DNA of 64,000 nucleotides from the NCBI RefSeq assembly GCF_000372725.1, contig NW_005202428.1, positions 2,660,873 to 2,724,872 on the forward strand. Direction: 5' to 3'. The stretch is from Emiliania huxleyi CCMP1516 (Eukaryota; Haptophyta; Isochrysidales; Noelaerhabdaceae). The notes beneath the pieces are model-generated. The model was not told the DNA's origin. It ran no database searches and saw only the letters and a program-made list of their open reading frames with translations. The position numbers and the translations under genes were made by a program. Below, in pieces: positions 21,659 through 32,060 of this stretch. Numbering within the stretch: the stretch's first letter is position 1; each line of letters opens with the position of its first letter.

Positions 21659-24600
21659 TAGGGTTGCCTAACGTTAATTTGGGGCCTAACAGTTGCGCTA
21701 TTCAGTATTCTGTTTCTGTTACTGTTTCTGTTGTTTCTGTTGTTCAGCGGCCAGCAAGCAGAAAATGGCAAAAAAACCGGGTAAAACCCGAAAATACCTG
21801 GGATGTTCCGGGTATTTTCGGGTATTACCCGCACTGGACACTAGACTCTAGAGATCGTCGTGGGTCACTGCCAGGCCCCTTCCTTAGTACATGTACATGT
21901 TGTTCACAGTCGGCCTAACCGGTTAGCTACTGTTGTTGGGGAGCCCCACTGTTGAGTGTTGTTCTGTTGTTACTGTTAACACTAGCAACACTGTTCAGCT
22001 CCTAACTAGGGGGAAATACTGAAAAATGGGACCCCCCGGACGGACCTTGCTTTCATACCGAGCGTGAAGAGCTGAGTCTCAGCTTTCAGACCCTGCAAAA
22101 ATCATTGAAAAATATTAAGATGGTCCAGAATGGTGACCGAAAGACTCCGGCGCCGCAGCGCTCGCGCTTGCTTTCCTCGCAAATGCGACAAGTGAGGCCG
22201 CTGAAAGGGAAAAGAATGATGGCGTCCAAAGAAAAACCACAGTCGAAAACCGCAAATGCTGCCGCTCCTGGTGAGCGCCAGCCCGCGCCGCGTGCAGGGC
22301 GTGTCCGGGGCGCCCTCCCCCCGAGTTCCCCCGCAAAATCCGGCCCGCGGTCGCGCGCGCGCCCCGTCCCGCTGCTTTGGAGGAGTCTGCAGCCCCCGGC
22401 GCGCCCGCACGGCGATTGCCGCCTCCACTCCAACCTCATCCACTCTCACTCTGACATTCTCTCCAGAGTCCTCGCGTCGAGCCCGTGGCGCCGGAGCGCG
22501 AGCCCCAAGCTCGGGACACAGCGGGACATTGACGATCTGCGATGCCTGTGCGTGCAGGTGATCACGCTGAGCACGGCGCCGGCGGTGGCACCCTTCCTGG
22601 TGCTCCAGGCGCGCTGCGCCCGCGCGTTTGCGACGCCCGTGTGTGCCCCTGCGCGCGCCCCGCTCGCCGCGCCGCCGCCGGGCCCGTGGGGGTCTCAGGT
22701 TTGCGCGTGTGTGCCGCAGATGTCACGACCGAGGAGCTCCAGTAGATCCTCCATAACGTGCAGGCCGAGCTTGAGCGGCGCGCGGCGCTGCAGCGCGGGG
22801 CGCCCGAATCGAAGCGGTGCGTGCCCGCCCTCGCCGTGGCCGCGCTCGCCCCGCCTTGGCGAGCTCTTGCCGCGCGCGCGCCGCAGGAACTCGATCTTGT
22901 GCGCCTCGGGCAAGGCGTTGCCCAGCGAGGCGGAGGTGCACGCATGGGCGCTGCTCGTGCTGCTACATGGCCGCGGCGCGGACGGCTCGTGGGTCGCCGT
23001 CCCGACGCTCGTCGACCAGTGGATGAACGTCGTGCTGCTGCAGTCGAGCCGCTACGAGCAGGCGCCCGCCCTGCTCTCCCACCGCCCCCTGAGCCGCCGC
23101 CGCGGCTGCTACACCTCGGCTATATCTCGGCTGTATCTCGGCTATATCTCGGCTCTATCTCGGCCTTGCTGCCTGAGCCGTGTGTGCGTGTTGTGCGCAG
23201 TTGCGCGAGCGATGGCAGCCTCCGACCGACGATCCGCAGTGGCGTAACTTGGCTCTCGCCAAGGGCCTCGTCCCGTCCTTGCTCAGTCAAGCCGCCGCTC
23301 GGGCGGCGGAGCCGCTCGCCCACACCACGCGCACGCTGGTGCAGCTCGAGGTCATCGACCACGACGTCGGGCAGACCGCGCTCTCGAACTATCTGAAGAA
23401 CTGCCTCGCCAAGTCCAAGGGCATCTCGGGCCCGTCGTACAACCCGGCCAACGGCTCCCACACGCTACACCGGCACATCGCCGCGGCGGTGCCCGTCGCC
23501 TCGCTCCTGAAGGTGCTCTCGGCGCTGCACCGCACGCGGGAGGAGCCCGAGGCGGCGCCTTCGTACACCGAGCTGCAGGCGAGCGCCGACGCGTCGGCGG
23601 CCGCCGCGCGGCGACATAGGGTGATGCGGCACGGCGGTAGATGGCCGAGGATGCAGACGGACCGTGGTATGTGTGTTGTGTATATGCTCATATCCGCGTT
23701 ACCACAAAACGGAGGGGATAGGATATATGATCCGCTTGAGCAGCAGGCACACACGACACACACGCCAAGCGCGTGAAGTTGTCGCTCGGGTTGCCTGAAC
23801 TAGATGACATTCCCATATTCATTACTAGCGGCTAGTTTGTCACATCACGTGGATCGATGACCCGGAATATGCCGCAAGACACGGCGCTTTCAAAAAAGCC
23901 AATCCGATCTTGGACGCATCCCTCGACGCGAAGAGCCATGCAGTCACCAGAATTGCTTGGACCTCTCCTGCAAGTAGAACGAAACATTCTTGGAGCTTCC
24001 CCAGCCGCTTGTGGCCGCATCTTATCCGTGGCGACGCGCTGTGCCACCGAGCCGTACTCGGCCGCGCCGCCGCGTCGAGGCACGGGTCCCCAACCAAGCA
24101 GCGACGCCGAAGCGTCGACCGATAGAGCGCCACGCCCAGCAGTATGGGCGTCGACCGCTCTCTCGAGCGGCCGCGTGGCAGTGCGTGGCGCGGGCGTCAC
24201 AGGCGGCAAGCGTGGAGCCGCTGGAAGAGCCGGTGCGAGCCGTGAACGGCAGCCGCTCCCCACGTCGCCGAGAGAGGCTGCGGGGGAGAGGGTTCAGGAG
24301 GCCACAGGAGGCGCCGGGAGGCTCGGGAGGCGCTAAAAAGTGGCCCGGGCGCCTCGTGCTACCCGTCTGGTGGGGCCAGGTGGGCTCAGGAATTAATCCA
24401 GGATTTTAAGGTGATCCACTACACCTGACCGAGAATTGGATGGCGAGATCGCGGCGAGATCGACCAGTCGCGGCCCAGGTCGACGCCATGCACTGGCGGG
24501 CTGCACAGCGCGCTAGATTACGCGGAGGACGTGCGCTTACCACCGGGTGGGATTACCAGGCTCGCCTGGGCTCGCTGAGGGTCGATCGCGGCGCGACCCG

Positions 24601-25143
24601 TTTTCGGCTGTTTTCCTCGCGAATCTGGGGTGCGCGCCGGGAGCTGCAGCGCCAGCGTTTCGCGGACCTGTGCAGCCTCCGGGCACTGGGAACTTCTCCC
24701 AGGCTCGGGCAATGCGGACATGTGCCAGCGGGGGCGCGGAGGTGGTTTACATGCGGATGCGGCACGATCTTCGAGCCGAACCGACGATACAGGAGGCTCC
24801 AGAGGCGCCGTAATCGACAGTTGGCCGTCACCCAACTCCTCGCCCGCCGTGACTGTGGGTGTCTCCTGATTGCCCACGCTCGTGGCGGAGCTCGGGGTAC
24901 CACTTTGGGCCACGGGACAAGCCCTGGGGAGTCACTGTAGCTCGCGCGGGGCTGAGAAGCGCCCATTCCCGCGAAAAATCGAGATTTGGCGAGATATAGG
25001 GGGCGGTTCTCATTATTTTCGGTGGCCCCAAAGCTACCCAATCACTCGCCCACCTCCCCCGAGCAGTCTAGTCCAAAAAAAACCGCGCCCCGATCAAGTT
25101 ACGTTTTCAGTGTTTGCCCCTATCCTAACGTTAGGCAACCCTA
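21659..25143. mobile_element. 3.5-kb TIR element with hAT-like ends carrying gene fragments
   Basis: Left end TAGGGTTGCCTAACGTTA (21659-21676) is repeated exactly inverted at the right end (25126-25143). Flanks are cctgccgc (21651-21658) and cccgccgc (25144-25151), an 8-bp target duplication with one difference. TIR start TAGGG and 8-bp duplication fit the hAT superfamily. I see no transposase. Instead the left half carries an intron-containing, host-like gene segment (22440-23776), as in Pack-type elements. The outer 400 bp on the left is AT-richer with CTGTTTCTGTT runs and a GGGTATTTTCGGGTATT palindrome-like stretch; the right 1.3 kb is non-coding to my reading. Confidence 0.75.
22440..23776 (+). 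pseudogene. Gene segment captured in the TIR element, function unknown
   Basis: Coding-like blocks with C/G-rich third positions: RVLASSPWRRSASPKLGTQR to CVQ before a GT at 22559; ILHNVQAELERRAALQRG near 22750, preceded by an in-frame TAG; ALPSEAEVHAWALLVLLHGR then VDQWMNVVLLQSSRYEQ near 22910-23060; and, after an AG near 23200, DDPQWRNLALAKGLVPSLLS, LEVIDHDVGQTALSNYLKNC and SLLKVLSALHRTREE up to about 23640. Between the last two is an intron-like piece with CTCGGCTATAT repeats (23116-23166). I do not recognise the protein. The in-frame stop and lack of a clear start suggest a captured, partly decayed copy; an intact parent gene would be expected elsewhere in the genome. Confidence 0.5.
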
Positions 25144-25292
25144 CCCGCCGCCACGCGGTGGCCGGTGCTGTGGCCTAGAGGCCCCTAGTGGCTGTGCGGA
25201 GGACCGGAGCGAGGTCGTCCGACGGCCGCGGAACGGGTGGGAGTGCATCATCGACCAAACCGAAAGCGACAAAACAAAAAACTCTCTCCGTC

Positions 25293-26704
25293 TTACCGCG
25301 CGGCTTGCTGCTCGAGCTCGCTCGCTCCCTCGCCGGCGCCGCCCGCCTCGACCCACCCCTCCCCAAACACGAACCGGATCTCCCTCCCCGCCGCCTCCTC
25401 CGAATCCGACCCGTGCGCCGCGTTCGCCTGCTTGTCGCGCCCCCAACGCGCTCGCACGCTCCGCGGCGCCTTTGGGCGCCGCACCCGGCCGTGCCTGTCC
25501 GTGTACCCTCTCGCCGCCGCCGGGTCGCCGGGCCCGAGCAGCTCCCTCCACGCGCCTATGGCCCCCGCCCGCTGCAGGAGGAGGGCGACCACCTCGCCGC
25601 TCGCGTAAAACGAGACCATCTCCGAGAAGAAGCGCCTGCCAGCATCGCACTCTGACTCGTCATCAGTGTCCCGCGGAGAGGGAGGCGGCCTCCGAGCAGA
25701 GGCGCCGCGCGCGGTCGCCGGACGATGAGCCCCACGAGGCCTGCGTCGAGATCGCGGCTGATGACCCGAGCTGACCCGAGCTGACCCGAGATTACGACGA
25801 GCATGAGGCCTGCAGGAAGGCCGCCGCCTCCCCCTCCCCCATCCTCCACCTCCTCCGCCGCACGACCTCGAACCCGTGCTCCGCGATCAGAGCCTCCACC
25901 TCGCCCGCCGCCCCACTCGCGACGCAGTCCGGCTTGAGGAGGGCGAGGGTCCGCTCGGGCGAGGGAGGCGGAGCAGGAGGCGCCCACTGGCCACCCTCCC
26001 CGAGGGCCGCCCACTGCCGCGCCGCTCCTGCCACGCACAAGGAAACCCGGTGAAGCAACCCGCGCCAAGCACCTCTGCTGACGTCGTGGCGCAGTCTCGG
26101 CGGTTGGGTCTCGGCGGTTGGGTCTCGGCTGCACGCGGCCAGCACCTCTGCACTCGTCTCCGCAGACGCTGGCGTCGCGGCAGGCGCCGAGCACGGAGAG
26201 GGCGACCTTGGCGGTGCGGGCAGGCACCCGGCGGCGAGCAGCCCCGTGCGCGGGCTGGACGAGCAGCGGGCCCAACAGCTCCGACAGCGCGGCGGCGGCG
26301 CCGGCAAAATCCTCCGCCTCGAGCCGGCAGGTCGCGAGCACCTGCAGACTCGCATCGTCCTGCACGCCGGCCGCGGCAGCCTCGGCGAAGAGCGTCTCCA
26401 CCGTACCCGGCGATGACGCGCACACTCGCATCGCGCGGTTGTGCGCGTTTGGGCCGAGCGCAAAGGCGGTCCCGTCCTCCCGCAGCCGGCGGAGCTCCTC
26501 GAGGGCGCAGCTGCAGCCCTCTGGGTCGCCACGGGACGACATCGCCTCGAGCTGGTCGAATCGCTTCAGGGCAGCGACCACTCGCCGCCGCTCAGACGCC
26601 GTCGAGTCTGCCTCTGGCCGCGGCGCTGAGGCGAGTGGCGGGTGGATGCGAGGAGAGCAGCAGCTGGCGAGTGTGAGCAGCCGTCGTGCGGAGGAAGCCA
26701 GCAT
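25293..26704 (-). CDS. Nucleoside diphosphate kinase with N-terminal extension
   Basis: Exon 1 (26704 to about 26173) begins MLASSARRLLTLASCCSPRI, an Arg/Ser-rich leader suggesting an organelle, and continues as an Ala-rich helical region of about 150 residues resembling PPR-type helices. Exon 2 (from 26027) gives ERTLALLKPDCV, the start of the NDK fold, and GFEVVRRRRWRMGEGEAAAF. Exon 3 gives RRFFSEMVSFYASGEVVALL, AIGAWRELLGPGDP, APRSVRARWG and NAAHGSDSEEAAGREI; the His of NxxHGSDS is the phosphorylated catalytic residue. Family role: passing the gamma phosphate between nucleoside tri- and diphosphates. Exon 1 to 2 fits a GC donor in phase 1. The second intron contains three copies of a GACCCGAGCT-type unit. 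The NDK call is firm; the role of the extension is unknown. Confidence 0.85.
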
Positions 26705-26964
26705 ATACAGCGTCGTGGCTCCGATTCACGGCGTATGCCAACAGGGAGGAGGAGGCTGACGCCGCAGAGGCCTGCCGGGAGAGGCGGCGCGAGCGCAGAT
26801 TTTTTTTTGGTGTACGAGGTATTTGGTGTAAAACAAACGCCGCGGACATAAATAAATAAATACAACGGACATCCCAAGCTAGCGGACATGGCACATCGCT
26901 CTCGCGGAAAATTTTCTTTTTTTGGTGCGCCCCTGCCGAAAATCTTTTGCCTTTGCCTTCACAC

Positions 26965-27348
26965 ATGCGCACCAAGAGCGGCGTCGTGGCCATCCTCGCC
27001 GCCTCGGCGCGGCCGCGCGCTGCGTGGCAGCGTATGGTCTTCCCCGACTCCGCCGAGGCGGGCCAGGAGCCGCGGGTGCCTCTCTCCATCGCCGAGCTGC
27101 AGCGCCGCGTGACCGGCTTCTGGACAATCTACGACGACCTCGCCACGGAGGATGCACTGAGCGCAGTGGCGGGAGGAGAGTCGACAAAGTCGCTATTCAG
27201 CACCAACATGGTCCTGCGCGCCGACGGAGCCGTCTCCCGCGGCTCCGACTTCCCAGGCGGCGAGTGGTCGGTTGTCAGGGCAGCTAGATGTCCCGGCTCC
27301 CTCCCTCCCTCCCTCCCTCCCTCCCTCCCTCCCTCCCTCCCTCCCTCC

Positions 27349-27446
<98 letters not shown>

Positions 27447-28521
27447 GGCGGTGGGATGGCCGCGCTGTGAACGAAGCCGTCCTCGGACACGGGCGGAGGG
27501 CCAGTCACTTGCAGACGTCGCCTCCGTCGCCGCGACTCTCTCCCCGGCCTCACCACGCCACCACCGCTCCTCCGCCGGTGCAGGTGGAGGACGGCTCGCG
27601 GAGGAGGCGGCTGCGGATGACCCTCACAAACCGGCGGGCGGGGCTGGAGCGGAGGTACGACGGGCTCCTCTTCTCGCTCGCGCTCACAGACCCCGGCACG
27701 GACGGCGGCGGCGGCGGCGGCGGGGAGGGAGGCGGCGGCGGCGGCGGCGGCGGTGCCGACGGCGGCGGCGGCGGCAAGGGCGCTGCGCCGAGCCTGCGGG
27801 TGGTTGGCAAGGTGACGGCGTGGAACTCGACGTCTCCGAACGGGGAGGGCGGCACGCTGCACGCGGAGGAGAGCTCCTTCTCGATGGCGACTCTTCGCGC
27901 GGCGGGGTGGCTGGCAGGGAGGGCGGCCTCTCTTCACACCTCGCGCGTGTGAGCAGGTGAAGCTCGAGGTGGACCGGTCGGCGCTGGTGCCCACCATCAA
28001 GCCCTTCTCGCGCGAGGCGCCGCAACCCCCTCCCGCACGCCCTCTCACCAGTCTCCGTCCACCAGCCTCGAGTTCTCGCCCCACCCCACACCCACACTCG
28101 AGTCGCTGCGTTGGTACGCGTCGCTGCTGGGTGTGCGTGTGCGTGGACGCGTGGCTGCGCTGTCGGAGTGCTGCGCTCACGGCCCCGCCGAGCGAGCAGG
28201 TGGACGAGAACGAGATGCGCAGGGAGATGGAGGCGCAGCGCAAGCTCGACAAGGCGAGCCCGCCCGAGCGAGGCCTAGCGAGGGGAGGGCCTGGGCGCGG
28301 GAGGAGCACGCGCGGGGGAGGGCCTTAGCAGGGCCTCGCACACGCAGGCGCTCCACAGAGGCACGGCTCTGCGCCCCTAGGCGGACGCCGACGAGTTGCG
28401 GCAGCTCCTCGAGGACGTGCGGGCGGCCAAGCGCGAGGGGGGGTGGGAGGGGGGCGAGGGGGAGGCGCCTCCTCGCGCGAGCCCGAGCGAGGCGGGGGTG
28501 GACGCAGACGACCGCGAGTGA
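26965..28521 (+). CDS. Unknown conserved-looking protein with organelle-type leader, about 5 exons
   Basis: ATG at 26965 (MRTKSGVVAILAASARPRAA, a transit-peptide-like start). Exon 1 ends near 27269 after FWTIYDDLATEDALS, STKSLFSTNMVLRADGAVSR and GSDFPGGEW. The intron holds the (CCCT)n/(CT)n tract. Exon 2 from 27584: VEDGSRRRRLRMTLTNRRAG, YDGLLFSLALTDPG, a poly-Gly run (27705-27775), LRVVGKVTAWNSTSPNG, SFSMATL. Exon 3 from 27958: VKLEVDRSALVPTIKPFSRE. Exon 4 from 28200: VDENEMRREMEAQRKLDK. Exon 5 ends at 28521: ADADELRQLLEDVRAAKREG then an acidic tail ending VDADDRE. I do not recognise the family; the leader and the 'RADG.VSRGSDFPGGEW' block suggest a plastid or mitochondrial algal protein. 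Last-exon borders are approximate. Confidence 0.6.
27297..27443. repeat. (CCCT)n then (CT)n microsatellite in an intron
   Basis: About 13 CCCT units followed by about 47 CT units. It is open in several frames only because of its periodicity. It lies inside the first intron of the gene at 26965-28521. Confidence 0.97.
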
Positions 28522-28935
28522 CTTTTGGAGTGTGAGTGTGAGGTAGAAGAGTAGTTGTTCACGTACATTAGGTACAGGCTCTTAAGGTCCGACAGGTTCG
28601 GCACCGGGCACCGCCTCGGCCGAGCGGCCGCCCCTCACGCAGAACTGATCATTTTCAGATCACACCGTGTGAATCACAGGCTCTATCGTACACGCTATAA
28701 TAACCCTTTTTTGTGTGTGCCCTGTGACGGTTGTGTACGCTCGAGCTGTACTGTTGGCCAACAGTCGAGGGCCAACCTCGCGAGTGTGTGTGGAGGCCGA
28801 GCGTTCTCAGTCATGGAACATGGGACCTCGTAATTCCAGCCCAGTCCCGCCAGAGGACGAGCACAAGAGGTGAACCCCGCCACCCCGGCCTCACGCCTTG
28901 TGGCAGGGAGGCCCCCACAGCCCGCCCGTCGGTCG
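28522..28935. other. Intergenic, convergent gene ends
   Basis: AT-richer interval between two convergent genes. Nothing recognised apart from a run at 28860-28900 vaguely like the SINE family ('ggtgaaccccgcc'). Confidence 0.4.
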
Positions 28936-30303
28936 TCACTGCTGCTCGTCGGCGGCGTACTCGTCGAGCTCCTCCTCGCCGCCCACCTGTTCACGCTGCA
29001 GGTGTGAAGACACGCAGCTCGCAGGGGCCGCCCCTCCTTTCGCCGCCCGCCAAGTCTGTCGCGACAGCGTACACCAGTGCGCCGCCAAGCGCGCCGAGCA
29101 CGGCGTTGCGAGACCGCTCCTTGAAGCGGCGCTGCTTGGGCGTGCGGCTGCTCTTGCCGCCGCCCGCCGCCGCCTCGGACGCCTCGCCGCCGCCGCCCTC
29201 GTCTGCCCCGAAAGCATACGGGAAGGCGGTGGGGCGGCCGGTCAGCGGCGGAGGCCTGAGCCGCGGGTCTGTCTCCGGCGAGGGGAGGAGGGGCTCAAAG
29301 GAGCCGAAGAAGGTGGTCGAGAAGGCCTCGACGTAGCTGCAGAGGGCAGGCAGCGACTTGAGGTGCGCACGCAGGGTGTCGCGAGGCAGCGGGCAGCGCA
29401 GCACGGCGGTCAGGTACGAGAAAGCCTGTCTCACGGAGCGAAGAGGCGTGCGAGGAGCTAGTGTGCGGAGCCAGCCCGGCGGAGGAGGGAGGGGGGCGGA
29501 CGAGGAGGGGACGTGGGCGAAGCGATGCGGAGGAGGAAGGCGGGGTGTCAGTGTCACCCCCAACTTCATTGGCGCCGGATGCGTCAGAAGTGACAATGAG
29601 GAGGGAGCGAGGGAGGCGCGGGGCGCCGTCGCGTCCACCGCCGATGCGCCGGAGGCGAAGAAGGAGCCGCGGCCGGTGAGGCGCGTGTTCAGCGCCTCGA
29701 GCGCCTCGCCGCCCAGCCGGTACGCCACGCCCTCACCTACTCGCCCTCGCGCTGTGAACGCGCCTTGTTCACAGCGGCCGAGCAGTGCACAGCGGCCCTC
29801 TCGCCCATCGCGCCACGCCTCGCCAGCTGCGAGAGGGCGCGCCGGCGCATCGTCCACGGCAGGTAGAGGCAGAGTGGGAGGGGCAGCCTCTGCGCGTACG
29901 CGGGCTTGAGCACCGCGGCGTAGTTGTCCTCCTCGGCCCAGCACGCGTACAGCAGCGCCAGCCCGAGCCGCTCCTCGACGAGAGCCGTCCACGCGGCGGA
30001 CTCGGCGCGCTCCTCGGCGGAGAGCTTCGCGTCGGCGTCGATCCCGCCCTCGCGCAGGTGCGCGTACAGCCCGTCCGGCTCCACCGCGCGCGCGCCGTCG
30101 CGCAGCACCGGCAGCAGCAGCGGCGACCAGCCCGGCGCGGCGGCCGAGGCGTCCTCAACCTCGTAGGAGCGGCCGCAGACGCGAAGGTAGGCCTGCGCCT
30201 TTGTGCACCGCGGATCGACCGAAGGCGCGCCCCACGCGGGCGAGTACTGCAAAAGCCGCAGCGTTGGCCCCGCTGGCAGCACTTGGGCCGTCGTGGCAGC
30301 CAT
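28936..30303 (-). CDS. Metaxin/SAM37-like mitochondrial outer-membrane protein
   Basis: ATG 30303-30301. Exon 1 (30303-29805): LRLLQYSPAWGAPSVDPRCT, KAQAYLRVCGRSYEV, SPLLLPVLRDGARAVEPDGL and ESAAWTALVEERLGLALLYA, the GST-like N-terminal metaxin pattern. A GC donor in phase 1 then joins exon 2 (from 29736): EGVAYRLGGEALEALNTRLT and FFASGASAVDA, the metaxin C-terminal GST block. Exon 3: AFSYLTAVLRCPLPRDTLRA, LPALCSYVEAF, and NAVLGALGGALVYAV, a hydrophobic segment fitting a tail anchor. A last short exon GGEEELDEYAADEQQ ends at 28936. Family role: a subunit of the sorting and assembly machinery that inserts beta-barrel proteins. The domain is weakly conserved, so a FAXC-type GST-like protein is the alternative. 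Confidence 0.68.
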
Positions 30304-30367
30304 ATCGTGAAAAAGAAGTAGAAAAAAAACCGTAAGCAACAATTCGAAATAACACACTCCATGCTTC

Positions 30368-30600
30368 GCAATGCCGCGAGGAGGGCGGAGTTACGCAGAG
30401 CGGCGAGAGAAGCAGCGAGAGCAAGGCAGACGGCAGCGGCGTCTCAGAACGAGGCCGAGGAGAGCGATGAGTCAGAGGATGAGGAACAGCAGGGGAGAGA
30501 ACGAGGACGAGAGTGAGAAGAACGAGATTTGGCATGAAGGTCGCTGCGAGAATTGGTGAGAAACTGCGAAGAGAGATAGGAAGTGGTAGACGCCCGAGGG
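30368..30600. repeat. Interspersed repeat, second copy of 13437-13680
   Basis: Collinear with 13437-13680 from GAGGAGGGCGGAGTT to 'aactgcgaagagagatagga'. It starts 65 bp upstream of the metaxin start codon and could overlap its 5' UTR. Confidence 0.7.
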
Positions 30601-30637
30601 TGGGCGACGGCTAGCACCACACTCCTCTCCTTAAAAT

Positions 30638-31532
30638 CTGAGGGAGGGTGTAGAGGATGTAGAGTGTAGAGCGCTGTAGAGCTGTAGAGATGTAGAGCGC
30701 TCTGGAGCGCTGTAGAGCGCTGTAGAGCTGTAGAGCTCTACATCCGGCGCGGGACAGAGCGATGCAGATGTAGAGCGATGTAGAGCGCGATTTTGCTGTA
30801 GAGTTTGTTGTAGAGGCTCTACAGCAAAACCGCCGGGGAGGCAGTGACTCAAAGAGGTCGAGCCGCACTAATGGGGTGTCTCCGAGCTTACTGGAGCTCT
30901 GGTGGACGGCCCTGACTATCTCTGACACACAGAGAGTCACTCTGACGGCACACAACACCCTATAACTGCGTCATGACCAGCCTGCCATGCGTCGCCGGTG
31001 CCACATTCGTCACAGTGCTTCTTTAGCAGGCGGTGGACTGTCGGCTGCGAAGCGGTCGCATTTGCGCGAGGCGAGGCGAGCATTCAGACGCGTTGCATGC
31101 GCCATGACTCGCGCCAGCGCGTGCGGGAGCTCCTGGCTGAGCGTTGAGTCCAGGCGAGTTGCGCTGGCCACGATCGCTACGCCGAGCCGAGCTGACGCGC
31201 CGAGGCGCCGGCCAGTCGCAGCCGTGAGGCATGCCACAGCAGCAGAGGCACCTCCCACCCATTGGGCGGGCAGACAGAAGGCCAGGGCAGCACTGGCAGG
31301 AAGTGCAACGCGCCTCATGTCGGAGAGCGACCGTGCCTCTTTCGCCGCTTATGATGTAGAGTTTGTTGTAGAGATTTCACGCTGTAGAGGGCCTCTACAT
31401 CGCTCTACATCTGCATCGCTCTGTCCCGCGGCGGATGTAGAGCTCTACAGCTCTACAGCGCTCCAGAGCGCTCTACAGCTCTACAGCTCTACAGCGCTCT
31501 ACACTCTACATCCTCTACACCCTCCCTCACAG
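30638..31532 (-). mobile_element. hAT-like MITE, copy B (895 bp) with perfect target duplication
   Basis: Starts CTGAGGGAGGGTGTAGAGG and ends CCTCTACACCCTCCCTCACAG. It is flanked by CTTAAAAT on both sides (30630-30637 and 31533-31540), a perfect 8-bp target duplication that fixes the borders. Arms are made of TGTAGAG units; the core carries the conserved minus-strand ORF. Highly similar to copies A and C, so insertion was fairly recent. The 8-bp duplication suits hAT; no transposase is encoded. Confidence 0.92.
31010..31318 (-). CDS. Conserved MITE-borne small ORF, copy B (102 aa)
   Basis: Same ORF as in copy A, with one extra codon (Pro) near residue 7, so the length difference is in frame. 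The tail reads KCDRFAADSPPPAKEAL. See copy A for the interpretation. Confidence 0.4.
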   Translation of the reverse strand: MRRVALPASAALAFCLPAQWVGGASAAVACLTAATGRRLGASARLGVAIVASATRLDSTLSQELPHALARVMAHATRLNARLASRKCDRFAADSPPPAKEAL

Positions 31533-31540
31533 CTTAAAAT

Positions 31541-31620
31541 CCCTGTGTGGTGGCGGCGAGCCGTCCTCCCATCCCTCCTTTGCGTTGTCTGTTTTCTTTC
31601 TTTCTTTCTTTTGCATTGCG
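31541..31620 (+). repeat. SINE-like 3' tail fragment
   Basis: Contains 'cgtcctcccatccctccttt' and then TTTTCTTTCTTTCTTTCTTT. It starts right at the target duplication of MITE copy B, so the MITE inserted into or beside a SINE-like copy. Confidence 0.55.
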
Positions 31621-31724
31621 CGGACTAACGTCCACTCATCCAGGAGGCGTCACCAGATCTTGGACACAGCACAGATGACGACTTAGTGTGGGGAGGGTCG
31701 GCGAGCACTCACTCACTAGGCGGC

Positions 31725-32060
31725 GCCGCAGGGCCGGGGCACTGGCCACGGCCTCGCCGACCACTAGAAGGCGGCCCACCCACTACGCGCACTAAGTTAG
31801 TGCGCGGGGTGGCGGGAGGCACCCACTAGCCCGCTCGCCGGCGGCCCACTCACTACGCGCACTAACTTAGTGCGCGGGGGTGGCGGGAGGCACTCACCCA
31901 CTAGCCCGCTCGCCGGCGGCCCACTCACTACGCGCACTAACTTAGTGCGCGGGGTGGCGGGAGGCACTCACCCAGACTAGCCCGCTCGCCGGCGGCCCAC
32001 CACACCAGGGCACTATCTTAGTGCGCGGGGTGGCGGGAGGCACTCACCCACTGTCCGGAC
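31725..32060. repeat. Tandem array of about 77-bp units with a GCGCACTAACTTAGTGCGC palindrome
   Basis: Four to five units, each with CTCGCCGGCGGCCCAC, a 19-base palindrome around ACTAA.TTAGT, and GGGGTGGCGGGAGGCACTCA. Two further isolated palindromes occur at 32314-32335 and 32427-32447. It lies upstream of the hydroxylase gene. Non-coding; repeats are imperfect and not spaced like CRISPR. Confidence 0.9.

Noticed and set aside
27272-27480. Leu/Ser/Pro-rich peptides around 27300-27440
   Set aside because: Product of the CCCT/CT microsatellite in an intron.
31725-32060. Possible CRISPR-like array of palindromic repeats with spacers
   Set aside because: The whole 77-bp unit repeats with similar 'spacers', the context is eukaryotic with intron-containing genes, and there are no cas genes.
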